Positions 1 through 6,232 of a stretch of 6,608 bases of DNA are shown in pieces. A model generated the notes under the pieces. It searched no databases. It saw only the letters and a list, made by a program, of their open reading frames with translations, and had not been told where the DNA came from. Location of the stretch: assembly GCA_029054535.1 (NCBI GenBank), contig JAIDFC010000008.1, positions 1 through 6,608 on the forward strand, given 5' to 3'. The position numbers and the translations under genes were made by a program. Each line of letters begins with the position of its first letter. Within the stretch, counting starts at the first letter, position 1. Origin of the DNA: Rikenella sp. (GTDB lineage: Bacteria; Bacteroidota; Bacteroidia; Bacteroidales; Rikenellaceae).

Positions 1-8
1 CCGGCGGC

Positions 9-35
9 GGGTGCGGGCCTTTACAACCCGCACCC
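9..35. repeat. GC-rich hairpin, 9-bp perfect stem
   Basis: GGGTGCGGG at 9-17 pairs perfectly with CCCGCACCC at 27-35 across a 9-base loop. No T-run follows on either strand, so it does not look like a standard intrinsic terminator. A second GC-rich inverted pair follows at 58-66 (GGCACCGCC) and 98-106 (GGCGGTGCC). Confidence 0.6.
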
Positions 36-184
36 AACCGCATCTGCCAACCCACCGGGCACCGCCGGTCGCGCGCCCGACGCCGCCCCACGCGGAGGGC
101 GGTGCCGCTCGGCACGCGAAAACTGGAGTTTGCTCGGAACACTTCCGCCGGCGACGAGCTTTCCCCTAAAAAAACTGTGTTTGG

Positions 185-259
185 CCGCGCGCCTGGGGAA
201 ATCATTCCCGATAAACTCTTCGGTTATCGAGTGATTTCGCTCTTTAGGCGAGCGCGCGG
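185..259. repeat. Nested palindrome, unit 1 of 3
   Basis: Outer arms CCGCGCGCCT (185-194) and AGGCG plus CGCGG (246-250, 255-259) enclose an inner stem of GAAATCA (198-204) with TGATTTC (232-238). Inside that, CGATAA (209-214) pairs with TTATCG (224-229) around a 9-base loop. The same layout, a CG-rich outer arm, a GAAATC/GATTTC middle and a variable tip, recurs in the next two units. Confidence 0.65.
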
Positions 260-285
260 ATTTCTCTTCGGAAACCGTGTCTGTC

Positions 286-357
286 CGCGCGCTGGCGGAA
301 ATCTTGTTCAAAAGCGATTCACGCTTTTGAACGATTTCCTACTCCAGCTGTCGCGCG
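286..357. repeat. Nested palindrome, unit 2 of 3
   Basis: Outer arms CGCGCGCTGG (286-295) pair with CCAGC (344-348) and GCGCG (353-357). The middle stem is GGAAATC (297-303) with GATTTCC (333-339). The tip is an 11-bp perfect stem, GTTCAAAAGCG (306-316) with CGCTTTTGAAC (322-332), around a 5-base loop. The tip sequence differs from units 1 and 3 but is still self-complementary, which suggests the fold is kept rather than the sequence. Confidence 0.7.
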
Positions 358-409
358 CGAGGTGCCGCTCGACACTCGAACCGGGCAGCCTTTACCCTAC
401 CTGCTTTGG

Positions 410-481
410 CCGCGCGCCTGGGAAATCAAACCGATAAACGAGAGTTTATCGGTTTGATTTCCCTCTTTAGGCGTGGCGCGC
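410..481. repeat. Nested palindrome, unit 3 of 3, 20-bp perfect stem
   Basis: A perfect 20-bp inverted repeat runs from 420-439 to 444-463 around a GAGA tetraloop. It contains the GGAAATC/GATTTCC core at its base and GATAAAC/GTTTATC at its tip. CGCCT (415-419) and AGGCG (469-473) extend it outward across a TCTTT bulge (464-468), and CG-rich flanks continue it. The left flank repeats that of unit 1 almost base for base for about 17 bases, as does the CTCTTTAGGCG on the right. Confidence 0.8.
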
Positions 482-553
482 TAATACCTACCAAAAAGAG
501 AAACCGTGTCGGACTGCGCTCCCGCGCGGGCCCCGCGTGCTCGCGGCGAGCCG

Positions 554-570
554 GCGATACTCCGTATCGC
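554..570. repeat. Small hairpin GCGATAC-tcc-GTATCGC, copy 1
   Basis: A perfect 7-bp stem with a 3-base loop. The identical stem with another loop occurs at 635-651 and at 6040-6056. This copy and the next are each followed by TA(T)AACG and GTTCACAAA, so the repeated unit here is about 35 bases long. Confidence 0.7.
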
Positions 571-634
571 TATAACGTTCACAAAAACCGCGGCGGCAAA
601 TATAGAACAACGCCCCCTGCAAAAACTGCGGTGG

Positions 635-651
635 GCGATACGCAGTATCGC
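635..651. repeat. Small hairpin GCGATAC-gca-GTATCGC, copy 2
   Basis: The same 7-bp stem as at 554-570, with loop GCA. It is followed by TAACGGCCGTTCACAAAG, matching the tail of copy 1 apart from a short insertion. Read from the GH3 gene (minus strand) it lies about 90 bases past the stop codon and is followed by TTTTT only after another 12 bases or so, so a terminator role is weak at best. Confidence 0.7.
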
Positions 652-741
652 TAACGGCCGTTCACAAAGCGAACGATTCCCGCACGTTGCTAAAGAACGA
701 TTCGTGTCAATAAACAGAATTCTATGATTACGAGAATTTAG

Positions 742-2247
742 TTATTGAATCGTGAGCAATTGATCGATATACAGTCGATCGTTCGCGAGTCGAGGTACTT
801 TGTTTTGTCCGCCGAGTTTTTGTCTGTTTTGCATCCACCGGTAGAAGACTCCTTTGCGTGCGACGACCAGTTTAGGCGGCATGAGGGTCGAGTTTTTGAA
901 TCGTTTGGCCGCGTAGTCGGAGTTGACCTCCTGGAGCGTTCTGTCGAGGATCTCGGCAAAAAGCATCGCATCCGAAGGCGGGGTGTCGAATTCGACGAGC
1001 CATTCGTGTCCTCCCTTCGAGCGACCGTCCATGAAGATCGGTGCGGCGGTGTAGTCGAGTACTTTGGCTCCCGTGGCCACAGCTGCCGCCGTGATGGCCC
1101 GGTCGGCGTTGTCGATGATGAGTTCTTCGCCGAAAGCGTTGATGTAGCTTTTGGTCCGCCCCGTGATCCGGATTTTGTGCGGTGCGAGGCTGGTGAATTC
1201 GACCGTGTCGCCGATCATGTAGCGCCACAATCCGCCGTTGGTCGAGATAATCATCGCGTAGTTGACCCCCGTCTGAACGTCGGCCAGTGTAATGGCTTTC
1301 GACGGATCGTGCAGCTCATTGACCGGCAGGAACTCGTAGAATACGCCGTAGTCCAGCATCAGGAGCATGTCCCGCGTCGAGAGGTTGTCCTGCAGGGCGA
1401 AGAATCCTTCCGACGCGTTGTAGGTCTCCATGTACTTCATCTGCGTCGACGGAATGATCCGTTCGTACTGTTCGCGATACGGGGCGAAGCTGACTCCGCC
1501 GTGGATGAAGAGCGACAGGTCGGGCCACACTTCGAGCAGGCTGTCCGTTCCGGTGTATTCGAGCAGGCGGTTCATCAGCACGAGGTTCCACGACGGAACG
1601 CCGGCGAACGAGGTAATGTGTTTGCGCGAACATTCGCGGCAGATGGCTTCGACCTTGCGTTCGAAGTCGGGGATCAACGCAACCTGGGTCGACGGTTCGC
1701 GCAACCGATCCGCCCATCGCGGCATGTTGCGGATCAGAATCGCCGACAGGTCGCCGCTCTGTGCCCCGGCTCCCAAGGTGTCGAGCCGATGGCTCCCCCC
1801 CAAGGTCAAGGTCTTCCCCCGAAACGCCCGACTCTCCGGATGGTAGTAGGCGAAAACGGCCATCGTATCCCGTCCGCCCTGGAAATGGCACTGTCGGAGC
1901 GATTCTCGCGTGATGGGAATGTATTTGCTCCGGTCGCCGGTGGTTCCCGACGACTGTGCGAACCAGACCGCACGACCCGGCCACAAAACGTTCGCCTCGC
2001 CCCGCCTCACCCGTTCGATGTCGCCCTGCAAGTCGTCGTACCCCACGATCGGAAGACGCCGCTGAAAGGCCTCCACGCGCTCGAAACCGCCCAGGCCGTA
2101 GCGAGCAAAATATTCGGTTCGGGCACCGTAACCCATCAATAACCGAAACTGCTCGTACTGAACCTCCCAAGGCAAACGACGAAACCGCTCGATCGAACGC
2201 AAACGCTTCCGGTAGACCGTGGATAATAACGTATTGATCAATGCCAT
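742..2247 (-). CDS. GH3 family acyl-adenylate/amido-synthetase-like protein
   Basis: A 501-residue protein of the GH3 family, the group named after plant auxin-inducible genes. Plant members adenylate a carboxylic acid and join it to an amino acid; the substrate of bacterial members is not established. Visible adenylate-family motifs are the ATP/AMP-binding SSGTTGDRSK at residues 99-108, YNASEG at 276-281, YMIGDTVEF at about 343-351 and FGEELI at 372-377, spaced as in full-length GH3 proteins. There is no signal peptide, so a cytoplasmic location is likely. I chose the ATG at 2247 (MALINTLL...), with AAAGAG just upstream; an in-frame TTG at 2265 would add six residues. It lies 205 bases after rseP in the same direction, separated by a large inverted repeat, so co-transcription is possible but uncertain. 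No TAnnTTTG box is visible directly upstream. The family call is firm; the reaction is not known. Confidence 0.9.
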   Translation of the reverse strand: MALINTLLSTVYRKRLRSIERFRRLPWEVQYEQFRLLMGYGARTEYFARYGLGGFERVEAFQRRLPIVGYDDLQGDIERVRRGEANVLWPGRAVWFAQSSGTTGDRSKYIPITRESLRQCHFQGGRDTMAVFAYYHPESRAFRGKTLTLGGSHRLDTLGAGAQSGDLSAILIRNMPRWADRLREPSTQVALIPDFERKVEAICRECSRKHITSFAGVPSWNLVLMNRLLEYTGTDSLLEVWPDLSLFIHGGVSFAPYREQYERIIPSTQMKYMETYNASEGFFALQDNLSTRDMLLMLDYGVFYEFLPVNELHDPSKAITLADVQTGVNYAMIISTNGGLWRYMIGDTVEFTSLAPHKIRITGRTKSYINAFGEELIIDNADRAITAAAVATGAKVLDYTAAPIFMDGRSKGGHEWLVEFDTPPSDAMLFAEILDRTLQEVNSDYAAKRFKNSTLMPPKLVVARKGVFYRWMQNRQKLGGQNKVPRLANDRLYIDQLLTIQ

Positions 2248-2273
2248 ATGCTCTTTGAATATCAATTCTTTTC

Positions 2274-2440
2274 TTTCATTGGCCTTTGCATGGGCTACTG
2301 TACGGAACTGCCGCTTTTTAACTTCGTTTTCCTCGCGCTACCTCGGCATAGTCCGCAAGCGGCCTCTGCTCTCGCTACGCTGCTCGGTTGTTCACAAAAA
2401 GAACAGTTCCATACAGTAGCCCATGCAAAGGCCAATGAAA
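2274..2440. repeat. 37-base inverted repeat between rseP and the GH3 gene
   Basis: The left arm 2274-2310 (begins TTTCATTGGCC, ends GGAACTG) is the reverse complement of 2404-2440 with a single mismatch in 37 bases. The spacer is 93 bases and carries no gene. Similarity decays outward into T/A-rich runs. The right side also shows a 13-base direct repeat, AAAAAGAACAGTT, at 2396-2408 and 2442-2454, the second copy touching the rseP stop codon. Parts of both arms recur at 5999-6016 and 6246-6285. In an rseP-GH3 transcript this would fold into a long hairpin, which could be a processing or readthrough-limiting site. A small inverted-repeat element is the other reading, and the recurrence favours it. 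Confidence 0.85.
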
Positions 2441-2452
2441 AAAAAAGAACAG

Positions 2453-3778
2453 TTATTTAAAAAAGAGTTTGAGGATATCGTTTCCGTTGGCAAGGATGAC
2501 GATTCCGAAGACGATAATCATACCGATGAGTTGCGCCCGTTCCATGAATTTGTCGCTGGGAGCGCGTCCGGTGATCATTTCGTAGAGAATGAAGACCATA
2601 TGCCCCCCGTCGAGCATGGGGATCGGCAGAATGTTGAGCACGGCGAGCATGATGGAGATCAAGGCCGTGATTTGCCAGAACGAGAGCCAGTCCCAGTGTC
2701 CGGGAAAGAAGTTCCCCATGGCGATGATCCCTCCGACCGATTTGTAGGCTTCGGTTTCGGGCGAGACGATGAGTTTGAGCTGTTTGAGGTAGCTTCCGAT
2801 GGAGGTGAAGGCGCGTTTGCAGCCGACCGGAATCGCTTCCAGGAATGAGTATTGTCGGGTGCTGATCGGGTAGATCTCCGCGAGGTTGACACCCGCGAGA
2901 TAAGCTCCGATCTGTCCTTCGTCGGCCACCGGAACGGCCGCCGTCATGCGTTGTCCGTTTCGGACGAACTCCAGCAGCACGGTATCCCCCTTGTGTGCCT
3001 GGAACGCGGTCCGAAATTGGTCGAACCAGCGCATCGAGACGCTGTCGATCCCGGTGAGCGAGTCGCCGGCCATGAGTCCGGCCGCCGCAGCTCCTCCGCC
3101 CGGCGCCACTTTACCGATCACGAACGGTGTCCGGAGCGAGATAAACTCCTTGTCCTTGAGCATCGCCTTGATGTGCCGCGGGTCGATGGTAACCGCGGTC
3201 GGCACCCCGTCGCGTTCCACCATCACTTCGCGCGCGTCGTCCAGCAGAATGGTCGCCGGCACTTGGAGGTAGTTGTCCACGTATTCCCCCCCGACGGTCA
3301 GAATCTTATCTCCGTCGCGAAACCCGATCTCGTGCGCCACCGGACTGAACATGAAACCGTGCTCGACGTTCCGGGTCTCGATATACGAGTCGCCCCACTT
3401 GTAGGTAATCCCGATGTAGATCCCGATGGCCAGCACGATGTTCATCAACACCCCTCCCACGATAATCAACAGCCGTTGCCAAGCCGGTTTCGACCGAAAT
3501 TCCCACGGTTGCGGTTCGCTCTTGAGCTGTTCGGTGTCCATCGACTCGTCCACCATCCCGGCGATCTTGCAATACCCGCCGAACGGGACCCAGCCCATCC
3601 CGTATTCCGTTTCGCCGATGCGGAACTTGAAGATCGAGAACCAAGGGTTGAAAAAGAGGTAGAATTTGTCGACCCGTGCGCCGAAGAGCTTGGCGAACAG
3701 GAAGTGGCCGAGTTCGTGGACCAGCACTAACAGCGAAAAACAGGCGATGACCTGTAGAACTTTGATGAAAATCTCCAT
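2453..3778 (-). CDS. rseP: RseP-type site-2 intramembrane zinc metalloprotease
   Basis: A 441-residue polytopic inner-membrane protease of the M50/site-2 family, close to the 450 residues of E. coli RseP. Residues 1-20 form the first membrane segment, running straight into the zinc motif HELGH at 21-25. A membrane segment with the conserved GGVLMN lies at about 103-125. Tandem PDZ-like domains fill about 130-290, with GG(A)AAAAGLMAGD at 227-239 typical of the second. The last third holds a membrane segment ending in NILPIPMLDGGH at 382-393, where D390 is the third zinc ligand, and a final membrane segment at about 415-431. Family members cut membrane-bound regulators such as anti-sigma factors; the local substrate is unknown. 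ATG at 3778 has GAGGG four bases upstream. It lies 75 bases after dxr in the same direction, with no promoter box seen in the gap, so co-transcription is likely. dxr and rseP are also near neighbours in E. coli. Confidence 0.97.
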   Translation of the reverse strand: MEIFIKVLQVIACFSLLVLVHELGHFLFAKLFGARVDKFYLFFNPWFSIFKFRIGETEYGMGWVPFGGYCKIAGMVDESMDTEQLKSEPQPWEFRSKPAWQRLLIIVGGVLMNIVLAIGIYIGITYKWGDSYIETRNVEHGFMFSPVAHEIGFRDGDKILTVGGEYVDNYLQVPATILLDDAREVMVERDGVPTAVTIDPRHIKAMLKDKEFISLRTPFVIGKVAPGGGAAAAGLMAGDSLTGIDSVSMRWFDQFRTAFQAHKGDTVLLEFVRNGQRMTAAVPVADEGQIGAYLAGVNLAEIYPISTRQYSFLEAIPVGCKRAFTSIGSYLKQLKLIVSPETEAYKSVGGIIAMGNFFPGHWDWLSFWQITALISIMLAVLNILPIPMLDGGHMVFILYEMITGRAPSDKFMERAQLIGMIIVFGIVILANGNDILKLFFK

Positions 3779-3853
3779 GTATCCCTCGTCGTTGTTGTTT
3801 TTCTAAATGAATCAGGTAAAATAAATTCTGGTTCGTCGTCGCCCCCCGCGCCC

Positions 3854-5038
3854 TTATCGAGCGAGCGTTGCGCCGACCTGTTCCCGCACCTCGGCGTCGA
3901 GCGACGCATAATCGGCCATCGTCTTCAGCGGCGACACGCGTCGAGTCGTGGTGTCGAGCGCCTGCCGAACGGTCCGATAAATATCCGTAAACCGAATCCG
4001 CCCCTCCAGAAACGCCGCCACAGCCGCCTCGTTGGCGGCATTCATGACGCATCCTCCCCCCGACCCGTAATCGCCCCGTAACACTTCATAGGCTAATCCC
4101 AATGCAGGATACTTCGCCTCGTCCGGCGCTGCGAAGGTGAGTCCTCCGCACAAGCACGGTTCGAACGCCCGAACCCCCTCGCCCCGAATCGGCAGCCGAT
4201 AAGGGAAGGTCAGCGCATATTGGATCGGCAGCCGCATGTCCGGCACTCCGAGTTGTGCCTTGAATGCCCCGTCCTCGAACTCGACAAACGAGTGGACCAC
4301 CGACTGCGGATGGACCGCGACGTCGATCCGTTCGGCCGGCAGGTCGAACAGCCACCGGGCTTCGATCACCTCGAATCCTTTGTTCATCATGGTGGCGCAG
4401 TCGACCGTGATTTTACGCCCCATCTCCCACGACGGATGGCGCAGCGCATCCGCCGCCGTCATGCGGTCCAACTCGGCGGCGGGCACATCCCGAAACGCCC
4501 CTCCCGAAGCCGTCAGCACCAAACGCTTGATCGAAGAGGATTTCTCGCCCACCAGGCACTGGAAGATCGCCGAGTGTTCCGAGTCGACCGGCACGATCGG
4601 CGCGTTGTAATGCCTCGCCTCCTCCATCACCAGTTCGCCCGCCACCACCAAAGTCTCCTTGTTGGCCAGCGCCACCTTTTTTCCCGCCCGGATCGCCGCC
4701 AGCGTCGGCGCCAGCCCCGCAAATCCGACCATCGCCGAGACGACGGTATCTACGCCGGACGAGACGACGCATCCCGCCGCAGCATCCGCCCCGGCATAGA
4801 CCTTGATCGGCAAATGCGCCAGGGCGTCGGATAACGGTGCATAGAACGTGTCGTCGGCAATCACCACGGCATCCGGTTCGAACTCCGCCGCCTGTCGCGC
4901 AAGCAGCTCCCAATTGCTCTTCGCGGCGAGCATCTCGACGGCGAACAGCTCGGGATAAGCCCGCACCACCTCCAACGTCTGGGTCCCGATCGAGCCGGTC
5001 GACCCCAGCAGAGCGATATGTTGGCGTCTCGCCTCCAT
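3854..5038 (-). CDS. dxr: 1-deoxy-D-xylulose 5-phosphate reductoisomerase
   Basis: A 394-residue cytoplasmic enzyme of the MEP isoprenoid pathway (also called ispC), converting DXP to 2-C-methyl-D-erythritol 4-phosphate with NADPH and a divalent metal. The NADPH-binding GSTGSIG is at residues 12-18, ALANKETLV at 123-131, the metal ligands in PVDSEHSA at D152 and E154, the phosphate-binding SGG from S178, the flexible-loop HPSWEMG from H201, and NKGFEVIEA at 219-227 supplying N219, K220 and the metal ligand E223. Length matches the 398-residue E. coli enzyme, and every key residue I can place is present. The ATG at 5038 is preferred over an in-frame TTG at 5044 because the strong AAGGGGG (5052-5046) is correctly spaced from the ATG and almost touches the TTG. 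It starts 19 bases after the M23-like gene and is followed by rseP, so it probably sits mid-operon. Confidence 0.99.
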   Translation of the reverse strand: MEARRQHIALLGSTGSIGTQTLEVVRAYPELFAVEMLAAKSNWELLARQAAEFEPDAVVIADDTFYAPLSDALAHLPIKVYAGADAAAGCVVSSGVDTVVSAMVGFAGLAPTLAAIRAGKKVALANKETLVVAGELVMEEARHYNAPIVPVDSEHSAIFQCLVGEKSSSIKRLVLTASGGAFRDVPAAELDRMTAADALRHPSWEMGRKITVDCATMMNKGFEVIEARWLFDLPAERIDVAVHPQSVVHSFVEFEDGAFKAQLGVPDMRLPIQYALTFPYRLPIRGEGVRAFEPCLCGGLTFAAPDEAKYPALGLAYEVLRGDYGSGGGCVMNAANEAAVAAFLEGRIRFTDIYRTVRQALDTTTRRVSPLKTMADYASLDAEVREQVGATLAR

Positions 5039-5045
5039 GTTCAAT

Positions 5046-5052
5046 CCCCCTT
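5046..5052 (-). promoter_or_regulatory. Shine-Dalgarno-like AAGGGGG before dxr
   Basis: AAGGGGG ends seven bases before the ATG at 5038, good spacing for a ribosome binding site and decisive against the TTG six bases upstream of that ATG. Bacteroidetes often start translation without such a site, so its strength here is notable but its use is inferred. Confidence 0.55.
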
Positions 5053-5057
5053 CCGCG

Positions 5058-5909
5058 TTAGAATACGATGTAATTTTCCGGATCCATCGCGGTCCCGTTA
5101 TACCACAGTTCGAACGTGATGTGCGGAATCTTGCTGTCCGTAGCTTGTCCGGTCATCGCCACCGGCTCGCCGGCTCGCACGTGCTCGCCGGTTCCTTTCA
5201 TCGATTTGGCCACCTGTTTGTAGATCGAAACCATATTCCCCCCGTGCTGAACCGCAATGATGTTTCCGTACTCCGGATTCCACGAGTTGAGGATCACGGT
5301 CCCGTCCAGCACCGCCAGCACCACCTGATTCGGCGTCGGCGCGATCTCCACCCCGAACACCCCGGTCTGCGGCGAGAAGGTCTGCGATATCACCCCCTTG
5401 ACCGGCGGCAGCATCTCGAACGAGCTCTTCCCGTTCCGCACCCGTCCGACGGTCCCGTCCGAGAGCCGATACGGCGACCCGTCGTCGGTCATCTGGTCGC
5501 GCAGCACGGAGTCCAGCGCGATCCGCGGCGAAACGCTCCCCCGCAACCCCTGGCGATGCACCGTGTCGTCCCCCGCAACCGGCACCTGCCCGTCCAGAAT
5601 CTTCGCGAAATCGGCATGGTAAGCCTCCCACCGTCCCACCTCGGCCGACAGCGAGTCGAGCTTCATGATATTCGCGATCAACGCCTCCCGCGACTTGCTC
5701 CCCGGATAACCCGGAATCAAATCCAAAATCGGGGTGTAAGCCACCGTCGTCAGGGCCAACGCAAACAAAATCAACAACAACGCGATCACGGCCAGCACCA
5801 TGCTGGTCCGACTCACGAAAATGTGCCATATCTCCTGACCGGTCCGTACGTTCCGCAACGACAACTTGTTCCGCTCCCGCAGGTAACCGAAGATCTCTTT
5901 CAACTTCAT
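5058..5909 (-). CDS. Membrane-anchored LytM/M23-domain protein, active site degenerate
   Basis: A 283-residue protein. About 33 N-terminal residues are basic and probably cytoplasmic, followed by one membrane segment (about 35-58) and a polar, partly helical linker (about 72-160). The C-terminal LytM/M23 domain spans roughly 165-283 and ends in FELWYNG and DPENYIVF, as in Bacteroidetes homologues. Active M23 peptidases use HxxxD, a YxH and HxH to bind zinc and catalyse. Here the first motif reads V184-F-G-V-E188, YxH reads Y230-K-Q232, and HxH reads H263-I-T265. Only H263 and possibly E188 remain, so hydrolysis is unlikely. Such LytM domains in other bacteria (EnvC, NlpD) activate cell-wall amidases or act as scaffolds; that role here is inference. 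The ATG at 5909 follows a TATCTTTG promoter box by 23 bases. First gene of the likely operon with dxr and rseP. Confidence 0.88.
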   Translation of the reverse strand: MKLKEIFGYLRERNKLSLRNVRTGQEIWHIFVSRTSMVLAVIALLLILFALALTTVAYTPILDLIPGYPGSKSREALIANIMKLDSLSAEVGRWEAYHADFAKILDGQVPVAGDDTVHRQGLRGSVSPRIALDSVLRDQMTDDGSPYRLSDGTVGRVRNGKSSFEMLPPVKGVISQTFSPQTGVFGVEIAPTPNQVVLAVLDGTVILNSWNPEYGNIIAVQHGGNMVSIYKQVAKSMKGTGEHVRAGEPVAMTGQATDSKIPHITFELWYNGTAMDPENYIVF

Positions 5910-5932
5910 GAAATTCTCGCTTTACAATCGTA

Positions 5933-5940
5933 CAAAGATA
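5933..5940 (-). promoter_or_regulatory. Bacteroidetes -7 promoter box TATCTTTG
   Basis: Read on the minus strand, this matches the Bacteroidetes primary sigma factor -7 consensus TAnnTTTG exactly, 23 bases before the ATG of the M23-like gene. No clear -33 TTG is found at the usual spacing; the upstream bases are A/T-rich. The same eight bases precede dapF on the other strand. Confidence 0.65.
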
Positions 5941-6001
5941 AACTTTTTTTATCACCGTACTTTAATTATTGTATAACCCGGTTTTTGTGCCGTGTCTGAC
6001 T

Positions 6002-6025
6002 GTTCTTTTTGTGAACAAAAAGAAC
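6002..6025. repeat. Hairpin GTTCTTTTTG-tgaa-CAAAAAGAAC
   Basis: A perfect 10-bp stem with a 4-base loop. On the minus strand, 6016-5999 gives 18 bases identical to 2390-2407, the inner edge of the right arm of the repeat beside rseP. The same sequence therefore occurs twice in the window in opposite orientation. Confidence 0.75.
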
Positions 6026-6039
6026 CAAAAAAACTTTCG

Positions 6040-6056
6040 GCGATACTACGTATCGC
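6040..6056. repeat. Small hairpin GCGATAC-tac-GTATCGC, copy 3
   Basis: Stem identical to the copies at 554-570 and 635-651, about 5.4 kb away, with loop TAC. It is followed by ATGGGCTGCCGTAG, which resembles part of the left arm at 2289-2303 (ATGGGCTACTGTACG). Confidence 0.7.
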
Positions 6057-6093
6057 ATGGGCTGCCGTAGTCAAGAGCACTTTGCCGTGTTTT

Positions 6094-6163
6094 GGGTGGG
6101 GACGTTCGGCGTAGGCGCGCTGAGGTAATTCACACATTACGCGCCTCGCCGAAAGCCCCACCC
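6094..6163. repeat. 70-base GC-rich stem-loop
   Basis: GGGTGGGG (6094-6101) pairs with CCCCACCC (6156-6163). Inward, TTCGGCG (6105-6111) pairs with CGCCGAA (6147-6153), AGGCGCG (6113-6119) with CGCGCCT (6140-6146), and TAAT (6126-6129) with ATTA (6136-6139) around a six-base loop. A one-base bulge and a six-base bulge interrupt the left side. No T-run follows on either strand. It could be a structured RNA or a palindromic element; I do not recognise it. Confidence 0.65.
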
Positions 6164-6232
6164 CACACCAATGGGCCGGAGCATTAGATTGCGGATGCCT
6201 AAGGAGTAGCGTAGCTAGTTAAAAGTTTTTGG

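Larger units (their letters stand above)
1..741. other. Gene-free, palindrome-rich repeat region
   Basis: No protein of recognisable family is encoded here on either strand. The short open frames are built from repeated palindromes and share no domain with anything I know. The stretch holds GC-rich hairpins at 9-35 and 58-106, three large nested palindromes at about 185-259, 286-357 and 410-481, and two identical-stem small hairpins at 554-570 and 635-651. Blocks recur as direct repeats about 225 bases apart: the run starting TTTGGCCGCGCGCCTGG at 180 and 405, CTCTTTAGGCG at 240 and 463, and GAAACCGTGTC at 270 and 500. It lies just downstream of the GH3 gene stop (744-742, minus strand). The last 50 bases or so (about 690-741) are AT-rich with no clear terminator. 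I infer decayed small repeat elements, not genes. Confidence 0.75.

Noticed and set aside
183..482. Possible CRISPR array
   Set aside because: The palindromic units differ in sequence and spacing, the parts between them are not uniform spacers, and no cas gene is present.
21..654. Several overlapping open frames of 73-111 codons on both strands
   Set aside because: They translate the palindromes and direct repeats, overlap each other on both strands, are rich in Arg/Gly/Pro as GC-rich non-coding sequence gives, and show no domain.
745..2142. 465-codon plus-strand open frame
   Set aside because: It lies antisense to the GH3 gene, whose motifs are clear. Its Arg-, Val- and Asp-rich translation is typical of a shadow frame in GC-rich DNA.
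2245..2265. TTG at 2265 as the GH3 gene start
   Set aside because: An ATG at 2247 in the same frame has an AAAGAG motif just upstream; the six extra residues add no conserved sequence.
2219..2460. Small plus-strand open frames ending in Gln-Lys-Glu/Lys-Asn-Ser runs
   Set aside because: They are translations of the inverted repeat and its spacer. A similar Ser-Gln-Lys-Glu-Gln string appears from the related repeat near 6001-6026, so the likeness comes from repeated DNA rather than a protein family.
2852..3730. 292-codon plus-strand open frame
   Set aside because: Antisense to rseP, with a composition rich in Arg, His, Asp and Val and no recognisable motif; a shadow of the real gene.
5036..5044. 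TTG at 5044 as the dxr start
   Set aside because: AAGGGGG would lie one base from it, too close for use, while it is well spaced from the ATG at 5038.
5037..5999. Long open frames overlapping the M23-like gene (plus strand 5037-5999 and minus strand 5098-5955)
   Set aside because: The real gene has a membrane segment, LytM motifs and a promoter box in its own frame; the others are low-complexity Arg/Gly- or Arg/His-rich shadows.
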